64,000 bases of DNA from DATARR01 sp034666985 (GTDB taxonomy: Bacteria > Acidobacteriota > Thermoanaerobaculia > Multivoradales > UBA5704): positions 1-64,000 of the forward strand of contig JAXDKS010000057.1 of assembly GCA_034666985.1 (NCBI GenBank), given 5' to 3'. This document shows positions 53,500 through 62,769 of the stretch, piece after piece. Position numbers and translations under genes: made by a program. Every line of letters starts with the position of its first letter. Position 1 is the stretch's first letter. Under the pieces are notes generated by a model that had not been told where the DNA came from, did no database searches, and worked only from the letters and a program-made list of their open reading frames with translations.

Positions 53500-54822
53500 T
53501 CAAGCCCCCCGCCGGATGCGCTCCAGATAACGGCTCAGGAGGAAAGCCTTGCGCGCCTTCCCCTCGGCCTCGCCGGTCCGGGCACCCGGCTGGTATCCCG
53601 CGAGCAGGTCATGACCCGTGAGCGGGCGCGCTTCCCGCGGCGCGGAGAGCTTCTCCAGGCCATCCAGCGCCGCGGCGTTGTCCGGCTCGCGGCGCAGCAC
53701 CTCGTGGAAGATCCTCTCGGCTTCGGCGGGATAGCCCTGGCGCAGGTAGAGCTCGCCGAGCGTGACGGTGGCGATCGGCTCCGGCGGCTGGGGCGGCTCG
53801 GGAACGGCCGCGATCTCCGGCTCCGGCTCCACCCAGACGGGCGCGGGCTCCGGCTCCACCGCAACCTCCTCCGCCTGCCAGGAGAATCCGGCGACGGCGA
53901 GAGGCTGGGGCTCGGCGGCCGGCTCCAGATCCTCCAAGTCCTTCAATTCCAGCTCCGGCTCCGGCTCCGGCAGGGGGGTCCACGGCGCAGGCGCCTCCTC
54001 CACCGGAAACGGCGCCGCCACCGCCAGCTCCGTCAGGTCGAGATGGAACAGGCCTTCGCCCGCGAGACCGGCGAGATAGCGCCGGCGGCTCTCGCGGGAG
54101 GCCAGGCCCGGAAACAGCACGTCCGCCGGCTCGGGCTCCTCCGCTTCGAGCACCGCCGTGGCGGCCGCCGGCTCGACCGGCGCCGGGGCCGCCGCCACAG
54201 GCTCAGGCTCAGGCGCGGACGCTGGCGGCGGCGACCAGAGATCGAAGACGTCGCCGCCCGACCGGGGAGGGGCGGGACGGCCGAGGTCGAAGATGTCGTC
54301 GTCCGCCGCCGCCTTACGGGACGTCACCGGTGGTGGCGAGGGTCGTCCCGGAGCTTCCGGGGGACGCGGAATCTCAGCCTGGGGGGTCTGAGGGGCCTGC
54401 GGGGCTTGGTCCATCGCGCGGAGCCTCCGGCGGAGCTCTTCGATTTCGGGATCGCTGTCGTTCAGCAGCGTATAGAAGTCGAGGCACTCGCGGGCCCGCT
54501 CGGGCCTGGAGGTCTCGATGTACGCCCGCACCAGCAGCTTGTTGGCCACCATCTGGGTGGCGTCCTGCTTGACTACCCGCTCCAGCACCTCCCGCGACAG
54601 CTCGGGCTCGCCCAGCTCCAGCAGGCAGCGCCCCTTGGCCACCAGGGCCGCGAGGTAGCCGGGATGCTCCCGGAGCCCCCTCTCCAGCACCTCCAGCGCC
54701 TCCCGCACCCGGCCCTGATGGCGGTACTCCTCCGCGAGCTGGAGGAAGATGCGGGAGGAGGGGTCGGATTCCCAGCGTGCGCGGAGCTGGGTGGTGCGGT
54801 CGGGGAACGCGCCGTCACTCAT
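53500..54822 (-). CDS. TPR protein with Pro/Ala-rich linker
   Basis: A 440-residue protein. Residues about 15-120 form TPR-like hairpins (SSRIFLQLAEEYRHQGRVREALEVLERGL, YLAALVAKGRCLLELGEPELSREVLERVV). A long Pro/Glu-rich disordered section follows, and a last TPR (LGELYLRQGYPAEAERIFHEVLRREPDNAAALDGL) is at about 350-390. Operon with the roadblock gene, so perhaps a scaffold in polarity or pilus control; inferred. Confidence 0.72.
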   Translation of the reverse strand: MSDGAFPDRTTQLRARWESDPSSRIFLQLAEEYRHQGRVREALEVLERGLREHPGYLAALVAKGRCLLELGEPELSREVLERVVKQDATQMVANKLLVRAYIETSRPERARECLDFYTLLNDSDPEIEELRRRLRAMDQAPQAPQTPQAEIPRPPEAPGRPSPPPVTSRKAAADDDIFDLGRPAPPRSGGDVFDLWSPPPASAPEPEPVAAAPAPVEPAAATAVLEAEEPEPADVLFPGLASRESRRRYLAGLAGEGLFHLDLTELAVAAPFPVEEAPAPWTPLPEPEPELELKDLEDLEPAAEPQPLAVAGFSWQAEEVAVEPEPAPVWVEPEPEIAAVPEPPQPPEPIATVTLGELYLRQGYPAEAERIFHEVLRREPDNAAALDGLEKLSAPREARPLTGHDLLAGYQPGARTGEAEGKARKAFLLSRYLERIRRGA

Positions 54823-54927
54823 GCGGAGACACCTTGGGCAGGGCGCGGGCGCGTGGGTACGGAGCGGTGAGCGTCAGGAGTGACAGCAAAGTGGCCGCAT
54901 TATAGCAGGGGGTGAGCCGGCAAGGGC

Positions 54928-54962
54928 TTTCCCCACGGCTCGCATCCCGAGCCGTGGGGAAA
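54928..54962. terminator. Strong hairpin downstream of Ig-like lipoprotein
   Basis: A perfect 15-bp stem (TTTCCCCACGGCTCG with CGAGCCGTGGGGAAA) and a 5-base loop separate the lipoprotein gene from the TPR gene. It is symmetric, so it could act on either strand. Confidence 0.6.
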
Positions 54963-54986
54963 TTTCGGTGGAGCACCGCCGACGCT

Positions 54987-55964
54987 TCAGCGGACGGTGA
55001 TCGTGATCGTGGACTCCAGCAACTGCCCGGTTCCCGAAGGCGTCCGCGCGGTGACGGTGAAGCTGGTGACGCCGGCAAGTTGGGCCTGAGTCACGGTCAG
55101 CTTGTTGGTCGCGATACCGTTGGTGTCGGTGAACACGACGCCCGTGCTGGCGAAGGTCCCGACCTGCGACTGGAAGGTCACGGCCGCGCCCTGGACGGGT
55201 TGCCCCTGGGAGTTGACGACGAAGGCGGAGAAGGTGATGTCGCCGCCGGACGGCGGGATCGTCTGCGAGCTCGCCTGCAGGCTGATGGCCACCGCCGCGT
55301 CGCGGATGGTCACCGTGGTGGTCGCCGCGTCGCTCGAGCCGACGATGGCCGTGACGGTGGCCGAGCCCGGCTGCGACCCGGCGTTGAGGGTCGCCGTGGC
55401 GGTGCCGTCGGCCCGCGTGGTGGGACGGCTGGGACTGACGCTCCCCAGGGTGGTGGTGAGGATCACCGGGACGCCGGCGCCCAACGGAGTGCCGTCGGCG
55501 TTGCGCGCGATCACGGTGATCGTGGCCGTGCCGTTGACCGGCACGTTGTTGGGCGTCGCGCTGAGGATCACCGTCGGCTTGGAGCCGGACGCCTGGCCGA
55601 CCTGGATCGAGGCGTTCGCCATCACCGAACCGGAGCCCGTGGCCGCCGTGATCTTCGCGGTGCCTGGGCGCCCGTCGGCGTGGTAGGTCGCGGTTGCCGT
55701 GCCACGGCTGTCGACGCTCACGATGGAGTCGATGGTACCGATGTCCGTGGACAGCCGGATCTCCGTCCCGGGATTCAGCGGATTTCCATCCGGTCTGCGG
55801 CCGACGATGGTGATGGTGGACGTCCCGGTGAGGGAGATCTGGCTGGGGTTGGCGCTGACGATCAGGACCGTACCGTCCGGTGCGACCGGAGTCGCCTTGT
55901 CGCAGCCCGCCAGGGTGAGAACGGCAAGGAAGAGGAGCAGTGTTGAGGCAACTCGGTAAGTCAT
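54987..55964 (-). CDS. Lipoprotein with Big_1-type Ig-like domains
   Basis: A 325-residue lipoprotein (lipobox LTLAGC). Three Ig-like domains follow, each with the invasin/Big_1 pattern, for example ISLTGTSTITIVGRRPDGNPLNPGTEIRLSTD and VPVNGTATITVIARNADGTPLGAGVPVILTTT. Such domains form surface rods. It is one of three exported Ig/IPT-type proteins beside pilQ. Confidence 0.8.
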   Translation of the reverse strand: MTYRVASTLLLFLAVLTLAGCDKATPVAPDGTVLIVSANPSQISLTGTSTITIVGRRPDGNPLNPGTEIRLSTDIGTIDSIVSVDSRGTATATYHADGRPGTAKITAATGSGSVMANASIQVGQASGSKPTVILSATPNNVPVNGTATITVIARNADGTPLGAGVPVILTTTLGSVSPSRPTTRADGTATATLNAGSQPGSATVTAIVGSSDAATTTVTIRDAAVAISLQASSQTIPPSGGDITFSAFVVNSQGQPVQGAAVTFQSQVGTFASTGVVFTDTNGIATNKLTVTQAQLAGVTSFTVTARTPSGTGQLLESTITITVR

Positions 55965-55982
55965 AGCGTCTCAGTATACGAA

Positions 55983-56016
55983 CCGGGGCGGCCATCCGTC
56001 CAGACGGCCGCCCCGG
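55983..56016 (-). terminator. GC-rich hairpin downstream of IPT lipoprotein
   Basis: CCGGGGCGGCC pairs perfectly with GGCCGCCCCGG (11 bp) around a 12-base loop, 28 bases past the stop of the IPT gene. No clear T-run. Confidence 0.5.
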
Positions 56017-56043
56017 AAATGAAGTCAGGTTACAGAAGAGTCG

Positions 56044-58026
56044 CTACGGCACCGTCACCACCACCGCCTTGGTGCTGCTGCCGGCCGCGTTGGTGACCGT
56101 CAGCGTGACCGTGTAGTTGCCCGCCGCCCCATAGGCGTGGGACGGGTTCTGTGCCGTGCTGGCGGGGCTGGCATCGCCGAAGCTCCAGGAGTAGCTGAGC
56201 GGCGCCGTGCCGGTGGAGCTGTCGAGGAATTGCATGGTGTGGGTGGCCGCGTTCAGCACGGCGGAGCTGAAGTTGGCGGACGGCGCCGTCGGTGGCGGTG
56301 GCGCGGGCACGTGGCAGGACGTATCCGGCGGGATCAGCAGGAACCCGTTGCGGAAAGTCGCGGAGCAGGCCGTGTCGGCGTTCCGCACCGTGATGTTGAT
56401 CGGCGTCGCGACGCTCTGAGTGCCAGCGGTGCTGCCGACGGTGCAGGCCTGGGTGTTGAAGGTGAAACCCTGGGGCGGGTTGGGCACGCGGAGGGTGATC
56501 GACGTGCCCGTCGCGTTGAGGACCTGCGCCGTGCTGCCGTTGGCGGCATCGCCGAAGGTGACCTGCGGCACGCCCGTGAAGTTGATGCCCGCGATGATGA
56601 GGGTCGAGCCCGTGGTGCCGCTGCCCTGGTCGAGCGAGAAGATCTGGGGCAACGGCACGATGAAGTTGAAGCCGATCGGCGCGGTGTCGCCATCGCCGTT
56701 GTCGATGTTGGTGACGCTCACGGAGTTGGAGGAGATCAGGCCGTTGACCGGGCAGGTGGTCGGCAGCGGCGCCGCGCTGGTGATGATCACGACCTCGGTG
56801 CCGCTGACGGAGACGACCTGCTGCGCCACGCCGACGCCGCCGAAGAGGAACGACACCGCCGCGGGATCGTCGAAGCCGGAGCCCTGAATGATCACCCGTG
56901 TGCCGCCCGTGTAGGGGCCGCTGCCCTGGGTCATGGCGGTGATCTGCACGTTGGTGCCGTACTTGAAGAGCTGCGACGCGACGCTGCTGAAGCCGGTGTT
57001 CACGTTCTTGACCAGGATGTCCACCACCTGGTTGCTGAGGTTCTGGCCGAAGCCGCGGGCCGCCGGCGTGATGGCCACGATGCGGGTGGGCGTCACCGAC
57101 TCGACGGTGGCCTCGACGCCGTTGAAGCTGTTGGCGCTCGTGCCACGGCCCAAAAGGACCTGGAGCGGCTGCTGGAAGCCGTCGCCCACGATGGTGATGC
57201 GGGTGCCGCCGTCGTTGGTGCCCAGGGTGGGCGAGACGGAGAACACGACCGGCTGCTGCGTGCCGCCGCCCAGGGCATAGGTGAAGCCCCGGTCGATGGT
57301 GTCGCTGAGCTCGTTCGGCTTGTTGAGGTTGATGGTGACCTGGACCGACACGGCCGCCGTCTGCCCCACGCCGACCGGCACGCCCGCCGCCGCGGCCGAG
57401 GGGGTGACGACGGTGATGCGCCCAGGGGTGACGGAGCGCACCGTCGCCGTGGCGCCGTTGAAGGTCACCCGCACCGGCGCGACGAAGCCGCCGCCCAGGA
57501 TGTTGACCACCTCGCCGCCCTGGGGATTGCCGAGGTTCGGGTCCACCGACGAGACGAAGAAGGTGGCCGCCTGGCCGATCCGGACGTTGGTCGCACCCGT
57601 GAAGGTACCCGAGGAGCTCGCGTAGTCGGCGCGGATGGTGGCGGTCCCCGTCTCCGTGGCGGAGGCGAAGAGGGTGGCCGAGGCCCGGCCGTTGACGAGC
57701 TGCAGGTCGACGGCGTTGGGACCGCCCGTGCTGCCGAAGCCGCCGAGCGTGGTGGTGACGTGGACGGTCGAGCCATCCGCCGGCACCTGGCCGTTGTCCG
57801 AGCGGTGCACCTCAACGTTGATGGTGCTCGAGCCGGTGCCGCCCGCGGTGATGTCCCCCGGACTGGCGGTGACCGTGACGACGAACGACGTCACCGGGTC
57901 CGGCGGCTTGGGCGTCTGAGGAGTGCCGCTGCCCCCCTTGGGCTCGGTGGGCGACGAGGTGCAGCCCAGAGCCGTGGCGAGGGCCAGGGCGAACAGCAGT
58001 CGAGGGGCGTTCCGCAAGGCATGCAT
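56044..58026 (-). CDS. Large lipoprotein with IPT/TIG and PKD domains
   Basis: A 660-residue protein, lipobox TALGC. A first Ig-like domain is followed by four or five IPT/TIG domains, each with the P-x-x-G pattern (VDPNLGNPQGGEVVNILGGGF, VSPTLGTNDGGTRITIVGDGF, GSGPYTGGTRVIIQGSGF, LDQGSGTTGSTLIIAGINF). The C-terminal PKD domain has YSWSFGDASPASTAQNPSHAYGAAGNYTV. Surface adhesion or carbohydrate binding is likely. ATG start, 20 bases from the next gene upstream. Confidence 0.8.
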   Translation of the reverse strand: MHALRNAPRLLFALALATALGCTSSPTEPKGGSGTPQTPKPPDPVTSFVVTVTASPGDITAGGTGSSTINVEVHRSDNGQVPADGSTVHVTTTLGGFGSTGGPNAVDLQLVNGRASATLFASATETGTATIRADYASSSGTFTGATNVRIGQAATFFVSSVDPNLGNPQGGEVVNILGGGFVAPVRVTFNGATATVRSVTPGRITVVTPSAAAAGVPVGVGQTAAVSVQVTINLNKPNELSDTIDRGFTYALGGGTQQPVVFSVSPTLGTNDGGTRITIVGDGFQQPLQVLLGRGTSANSFNGVEATVESVTPTRIVAITPAARGFGQNLSNQVVDILVKNVNTGFSSVASQLFKYGTNVQITAMTQGSGPYTGGTRVIIQGSGFDDPAAVSFLFGGVGVAQQVVSVSGTEVVIITSAAPLPTTCPVNGLISSNSVSVTNIDNGDGDTAPIGFNFIVPLPQIFSLDQGSGTTGSTLIIAGINFTGVPQVTFGDAANGSTAQVLNATGTSITLRVPNPPQGFTFNTQACTVGSTAGTQSVATPINITVRNADTACSATFRNGFLLIPPDTSCHVPAPPPPTAPSANFSSAVLNAATHTMQFLDSSTGTAPLSYSWSFGDASPASTAQNPSHAYGAAGNYTVTLTVTNAAGSSTKAVVVTVP

Positions 58027-58045
58027 ACCGAAACTCCTGCCGGCC

Positions 58046-58594
58046 TCAGGGCCGAACTTCGACGGTGAAGGTGGCCGGCGCGGTGGCGACGTCGTCGCCG
58101 GACAGCGTGCGGCCGAAGAAAGTGATCGAGACGTCGAGGACGATCACCGCGGTGCCGGTCTCGCGGTCCACCCCGAAATCCCTCAGGTCCTTGAGCGGCT
58201 GGCTCAGGACCTGGTCGCTGAGGAGGAACGGCACGTTGAGGATGTCCTTGGTGCCGTTGACCGTCACCACGCCGAAGATCGACTGCACGGCGGGGGGCGG
58301 CACCCGCGTGCCGGTGTCGCGGCGCCGGAAGCGGACCTCGTAGGAGCGCAACTCGACGGACTGCAGATCGCTCGTCGTGCCGGAGGGGTCCTTGGCGATG
58401 TTGCGCAAGGTCACCCGGTCGATCTGGAACGGACCGCCGGTGCGCAGCGAGACGCCGACCGGCAGACCGCTGAAGTCGGAGACCGACAGGATGACGGTGC
58501 CCTCGCTCCGGTCGGTGCGCGAACGGCAGCCGGCCACGGCCACCACGGCCAGGGCCAGGGCGATCAGGGTGAGGACGATGCGATGTTTCTTCAT
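58046..58594 (-). CDS. Small lipoprotein upstream of IPT gene
   Basis: A 182-residue lipoprotein (lipobox VAVAGC). The rest is beta-rich (SVSDFSGLPVGVSLRTGGPFQIDRVTL) with no known domain. It is encoded 25 bases downstream of pilQ and directly before the IPT and Big_1 lipoproteins, so probably part of the pil operon or its extension. Start at ATG 58594. Confidence 0.7.
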   Translation of the reverse strand: MKKHRIVLTLIALALAVVAVAGCRSRTDRSEGTVILSVSDFSGLPVGVSLRTGGPFQIDRVTLRNIAKDPSGTTSDLQSVELRSYEVRFRRRDTGTRVPPPAVQSIFGVVTVNGTKDILNVPFLLSDQVLSQPLKDLRDFGVDRETGTAVIVLDVSITFFGRTLSGDDVATAPATFTVEVRP

Positions 58595-58619
58595 GGGGAA
58601 AGACTCCGCTCCCGAAAGG

Positions 58620-61403
58620 TCAGATCTTGATGACCCGCGGCGTGATGAAGATGAGGAGCTCGTCGTTCTCATCACTGCGCGTCTTGTTCTTGAACAGGTA
58701 GCCGATGATCGGGATGTTGCCCAGACCGGGCACCCGGTTCTCGCCGTTGTTGCTGGTGATCTTGTAGATGCCACCGATGACGGCCGTGCCGCCATCGCGG
58801 ACCACCAGCCGGGTGCGGGCGTCCTTGGTGGCGATCGGGGCGTTGGTGGCTCCGGGCAGCAGGAAGGCGGTCTGCGGCTCGCGCTTCGAGATGTCGATGT
58901 CCATCAGCACCGTCCCCTCGGCCGTCACCTGGGGGGTGACGTCGAGCCGCAGCGTGGCGTTGATGAACTGCACCGTCACCGTGTTGTTGAGCACGGTCTG
59001 CACCGGGATCTGCAGGCCGCTCTGGATGGAGGCCCGCTGGTTGTTGAGCGTCGCCACCTTGGGCGCCGAGAGGATGGTGATCAGCCCCTCGCTCTCCGCC
59101 GCCTGCAGGGCGACGTCGAGGTTGAAGGTGTTGAGGACGTTGCCCAGCTTCAGGTTGAGGACGCCGTTGTTGCCGTTGCCGGCGAGGTTGACGCCGCCGG
59201 AAGCGGTGCCGTTGCTGGGGAAGACCAGCCCGGTGGTGTTGCCGTGGGCGGCGTCGGCGATGGCGTTGAAGCCCCACCGGATGCCCAGGTCGCGGCTGAA
59301 CCGCTTCGTCGTCTCGACGATCCGGGCCTCGATCATCACCTGCGGCTCCGGCGCGTCGAGCAGGTCGATCACCGACAGCACGGCGTCCATGTTGGACGGC
59401 AGCTCCTTGATGATGAGGGCGTTGGTGCGCGCGTCCACCACCACGCTGCCGCGCTGGGAGAGGAGGCCGGCCTGGCCCGTCTTGAGCAGGCTCGCCACGT
59501 CGCCGGCCTGGGCGTAGCTCAGGCGCTGGTAGACCGTCCGCAGCGGGATGGCCAGGGCCTTGGCCGCCGCGAGCTGCTGGCGGTCCTGGGCCTCCTGCCG
59601 CAGCACGCTGGTGGGGGCGATGCGCATGACGTTGCCGTCGAGCTCGTAGTCCAGGTTGTTGATCTTGAGGATCTGCTCCAGCGCCTGGTCCCACGGCACG
59701 TTCTCCAGCTCCGCCGTCACGACGCCGTTGACGCCCGGCTGCACGATGATGTTCAGGCCGCTGATCTGGGCGAACGTGCGCAGGACGTCGGTGACGTCGG
59801 CGTTGGTCACCTTGAGGTCGATCGGCTCGCCGACGTAGGTCCTCTCCTTCTCACCGCTGCTCTTCGGCTGCAGGATGGAGGCGGCCGGCGTCTGCTGCAC
59901 GCTGGAGACCTCCACCGGACCCGCGCTCGGGCGTCCGCCGCTGGCGACGGAGCCCGCCGGAGAGCCGGCCGGCCGGGGCTGCACCACCACCTTGCCGCCG
60001 GGCGTCTGCGAGGACTGGATGACCGTGGTGGGCTTGCCCGTGCCGGCCGGCGCCGGGGCGGGCTGCCGCTGGGCGAGCACGAGGTCGGAAGGCTCGGCTT
60101 CCGACAGGCGCGGGGCCGGAGCGGACGCCGCCGGAGCGGAATCCTGGACGCGGGCCGGAGCCACGGCCGGAGCGTGCGGCGCCGGAGCCGGAGCGTGGAC
60201 CGCGGCCACCGTCTTGACGGGAGCCTGGACGGGAGCCTGCGCCGGGACGGGGGCGGGGGGAGCGGGAGCCGGTACAGGCGGCGCCGGAGCGGGAGCCGCG
60301 GGCTCCGGAGACTCCGCGGGGCTCGCCGCGCCGCGGCTGCCCACAGCCTGGGCCGAAGGCGGGAAAGAGACCACCAGGGCCTCCTGGGTGCGCTCGATCA
60401 CCGGCACCGTGTCGCGGCGCAGGTCGAAGACGACACGGGAGACCGGCTTCGGCGCCGGCTTGAACTGCGCCACCCGCACGCGCTCCACCACCGAGCTGTC
60501 CAGGCTCAGCGCCGTTCGCTGGGCGCGGTTGATCACGCCGTCGAGGTCGATGACGAAACGCCGCGGCTCGGAGAGGGCGAAGGTCGAATACGGGAACTCG
60601 CCGTCGCCGGCGATGCGGATCACCGCGCCGCCGTCGGAGGACAGGACCTCGATGGCGTCGAGCCGGGTGGCGGCCACACCCGAGGGGGCGGGGGCCACCG
60701 CGGGCTTCTCGGCGGTGCCCAGGGCCGCCGACTCGGCGGACGTGGAGGAGGAGGAGGATGCCCCGGAGGCGCCGCCGGTGGATGGCGGCGTGGAGGCCGT
60801 GCCCGTCGCGCCAGGGGAATTGCTCGCGGTCTCCTCCCCCAGGGGCTCGAAGGCCAGCTTGGCCTTCGCCTGCTCGCCCAGGGGCAGGAGCTGGATACGC
60901 AGCTTCGCGCCGTCGGCCGTCACCGAGTGCTCCACCTCCTGGCGGGTGGCGATCACCAGGCGGGTCATCGGCCGGCTCCCCTCCTCGCTCTTCTGGATGG
61001 CCAGCGAAGAGATCAGGCCATCGGCAGGCGAGAGGTCGGCGAGGCCGGCGCGGGGGACCGCGTTGGGCAGCTCCACGATCACCCGTCCTTCGGCGTTGCG
61101 GAAGCTCGTCCAGACCAGGGGAGCGCTCGCCTCCAGGTCGATGAACACCTCGGGCGCCCCTTCCCGCAGATCGAGGGAGCGGATCTCGGCGGTCGATGAC
61201 TGCGCCGCCCGGTTCTCCACCGGGGCCTGGGCCTGCTTCGGGGCCATCGTTGCGGACGTTGCAGACGCCGCGGGCGAGGCCTCGATCACCCGAGCGGGCC
61301 TGGAAGCGGTGCAGCCGGCTCCTACCGCGACGGTCAGCACCACGGCCGAAGCGATCCAACGCCGGAATCCGGCGTACTGTTTCGTGATCACCACATCTCC
61401 CAT
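58620..61403 (-). CDS. pilQ: Type IV pilus secretin PilQ
   Basis: A 927-residue outer-membrane secretin. A signal/lipobox-like segment (VAVGAGC) is followed by AMIN domains at about 70-170 and 250-350, a long Pro/Ala linker (to about 490), the STN/N0 domain and N1 region (LKVTNADVTDVLRTFAQISGLNIIVQPGVNG), and the secretin pore domain with VPGLGNIPIIGYLFKNK and the ending LLIFITPRVI. AMIN domains bind peptidoglycan. ATG at 61403. Confidence 0.94.
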   Translation of the reverse strand: MGDVVITKQYAGFRRWIASAVVLTVAVGAGCTASRPARVIEASPAASATSATMAPKQAQAPVENRAAQSSTAEIRSLDLREGAPEVFIDLEASAPLVWTSFRNAEGRVIVELPNAVPRAGLADLSPADGLISSLAIQKSEEGSRPMTRLVIATRQEVEHSVTADGAKLRIQLLPLGEQAKAKLAFEPLGEETASNSPGATGTASTPPSTGGASGASSSSSTSAESAALGTAEKPAVAPAPSGVAATRLDAIEVLSSDGGAVIRIAGDGEFPYSTFALSEPRRFVIDLDGVINRAQRTALSLDSSVVERVRVAQFKPAPKPVSRVVFDLRRDTVPVIERTQEALVVSFPPSAQAVGSRGAASPAESPEPAAPAPAPPVPAPAPPAPVPAQAPVQAPVKTVAAVHAPAPAPHAPAVAPARVQDSAPAASAPAPRLSEAEPSDLVLAQRQPAPAPAGTGKPTTVIQSSQTPGGKVVVQPRPAGSPAGSVASGGRPSAGPVEVSSVQQTPAASILQPKSSGEKERTYVGEPIDLKVTNADVTDVLRTFAQISGLNIIVQPGVNGVVTAELENVPWDQALEQILKINNLDYELDGNVMRIAPTSVLRQEAQDRQQLAAAKALAIPLRTVYQRLSYAQAGDVASLLKTGQAGLLSQRGSVVVDARTNALIIKELPSNMDAVLSVIDLLDAPEPQVMIEARIVETTKRFSRDLGIRWGFNAIADAAHGNTTGLVFPSNGTASGGVNLAGNGNNGVLNLKLGNVLNTFNLDVALQAAESEGLITILSAPKVATLNNQRASIQSGLQIPVQTVLNNTVTVQFINATLRLDVTPQVTAEGTVLMDIDISKREPQTAFLLPGATNAPIATKDARTRLVVRDGGTAVIGGIYKITSNNGENRVPGLGNIPIIGYLFKNKTRSDENDELLIFITPRVIKI

Positions 61404-61449
61404 GGCTACTCGCCTCCCTTACGGGCCTGGAAAAACCCAACACATACGA

Positions 61450-62058
61450 CTAGGAAGGGTTCAGGCTCTTGACCACCTCGCGGAACGGTTTCAAGGCGGT
61501 GGGGTCCTGCACGATCTGCTTGAACACCACCTCGTTATGGTTGATGCTCACCACATCGCCGTCGTAGAGCTGGTCTCCCTCTTTCAACAGATAACTCTTC
61601 TTCTGGTTCGCGGCCACCACCTGGGCCACGAAGCCCTTGCTCGTGCGGAAGATCCCGGTCAGGTCGACCTCGTCGATCAGCAGCCCCGGGATGCCCTCCG
61701 GCCGCGGCCCGCGGAGCTCGGGGCGGTCCTGCCCCACGAGCAGCGACTTGAAGGGGTCGCGCCGGTTGCCCGGGTCGTAGGTGAAGCCGCTCCCCGAGAG
61801 GGCCTCCTCCTCGCCTTCGAGGATCTGGTCGATGTCCCCCAGATCGGTGCCGGTCGTCGCCTCGCCGCCCGAGGTCTGCTGCTGCTGCCGCGGCTGCTGC
61901 GGCTGCTGCGGCTGCTGCGAGGGTGCCGCCGGCTTGGCCGGCTGCGACGCCGGCTTCTGGGCCTGCGGGGCCTGCGCCAAGGCGGCCCACGAAGCCACCA
62001 GGACGAGCAGCAGGGCGAGCAGACCGGTCGGACGGAGTCGGCGGATGAAGCGAGCCAT
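61450..62058 (-). CDS. pilP: Type IV pilus assembly protein PilP
   Basis: A 202-residue periplasmic protein with an N-terminal hydrophobic segment cleaved after ALA-QA, a Gln/Pro-rich linker and the PilP domain: YDPGNRRDPFKSLL and LLIDEVDLTGIFRTSKGFVAQV. It bridges PilN/PilO and PilQ. The ATG overlaps the pilO stop. Confidence 0.9.
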   Translation of the reverse strand: MARFIRRLRPTGLLALLLVLVASWAALAQAPQAQKPASQPAKPAAPSQQPQQPQQPRQQQQTSGGEATTGTDLGDIDQILEGEEEALSGSGFTYDPGNRRDPFKSLLVGQDRPELRGPRPEGIPGLLIDEVDLTGIFRTSKGFVAQVVAANQKKSYLLKEGDQLYDGDVVSINHNEVVFKQIVQDPTALKPFREVVKSLNPS

Positions 62059-62756
62059 CAGTCGGGTCCTCCTGCGGCCGGGGCCCCGGAGCGGATGCGT
62101 GAAGCCGGCCCGCCAGCCGCCGGCGGCGGTGCCGCGGGATGGGGCGCCCCGGGCGCCGTGGCCGCGGTCTTGGCGCCGTCCTTCGACTCGGGCTCCTCTT
62201 CCTTGTAGACGAACGTCTTGGCCTGGAAGGCCGCGATGATGGTGTGCGCTCCCGCCTTCGGCGGCAGGGCCGTGATCTCCAGGTCCTCGATGTTGATGAT
62301 GCGCGAGAAGCGGCTGATGCGATCGAAGAAGAGCGCCAGGTTGTGATAGGAGCCCTCGACGTTCACGCCGATCGGCCACTCGCTGTAGAACTCCTTGTCG
62401 GTCAGGATCCCGGGGTTGAAGCGGCGCAGGGCGAAGTCCCCCTGCTCGGCCAGCGAGCGGATGCGCCGCATCAGGTCGGGCGTGTTGCGCCGGGCCGGCA
62501 GGATGCGCAGCAGCTTGTCGAGCTCCAGCTCGAGCTGCCGCACCTCCTCGCGGAACTTCGGCAGCTCCTGGCGCGCCGCCCGGCCCTCCTGAATCTTGGT
62601 CTGCAGGCTCTCCAACTGCGCCTCCTGACGGTCGTACTCATCCCGCTTGTCCTGCATCAGGCGCCAGCCGATGAGGAACACCAGCAATCCCAACCCCAGC
62701 CCCAGTCCGAGGCCGACGTACCAGGGCTTGCCTTCCAGTCCCGTCTTCACCGCCAC
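62058..62756 (-). CDS. pilO: Type IV pilus assembly protein PilO
   Basis: A 232-residue inner-membrane protein. A membrane span (about 15-34, GLGLGLGLLVFLIGW) is followed by a coiled coil (DEYDRQEAQLESLQTKIQEGRAARQELPKFREEVRQ) and a ferredoxin-like domain containing IGVNVEGSYHNLALFFDRISRFSRI. C-terminus Pro/Ala-rich. GTG at 62756 (or 62750) after AGGAGG. Pairs with PilN. Confidence 0.9.
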   Translation of the reverse strand: MAVKTGLEGKPWYVGLGLGLGLGLLVFLIGWRLMQDKRDEYDRQEAQLESLQTKIQEGRAARQELPKFREEVRQLELELDKLLRILPARRNTPDLMRRIRSLAEQGDFALRRFNPGILTDKEFYSEWPIGVNVEGSYHNLALFFDRISRFSRIINIEDLEITALPPKAGAHTIIAAFQAKTFVYKEEEPESKDGAKTAATAPGAPHPAAPPPAAGGPASRIRSGAPAAGGPD

Positions 62757-62769
62757 CGGGCCTGCCCTC

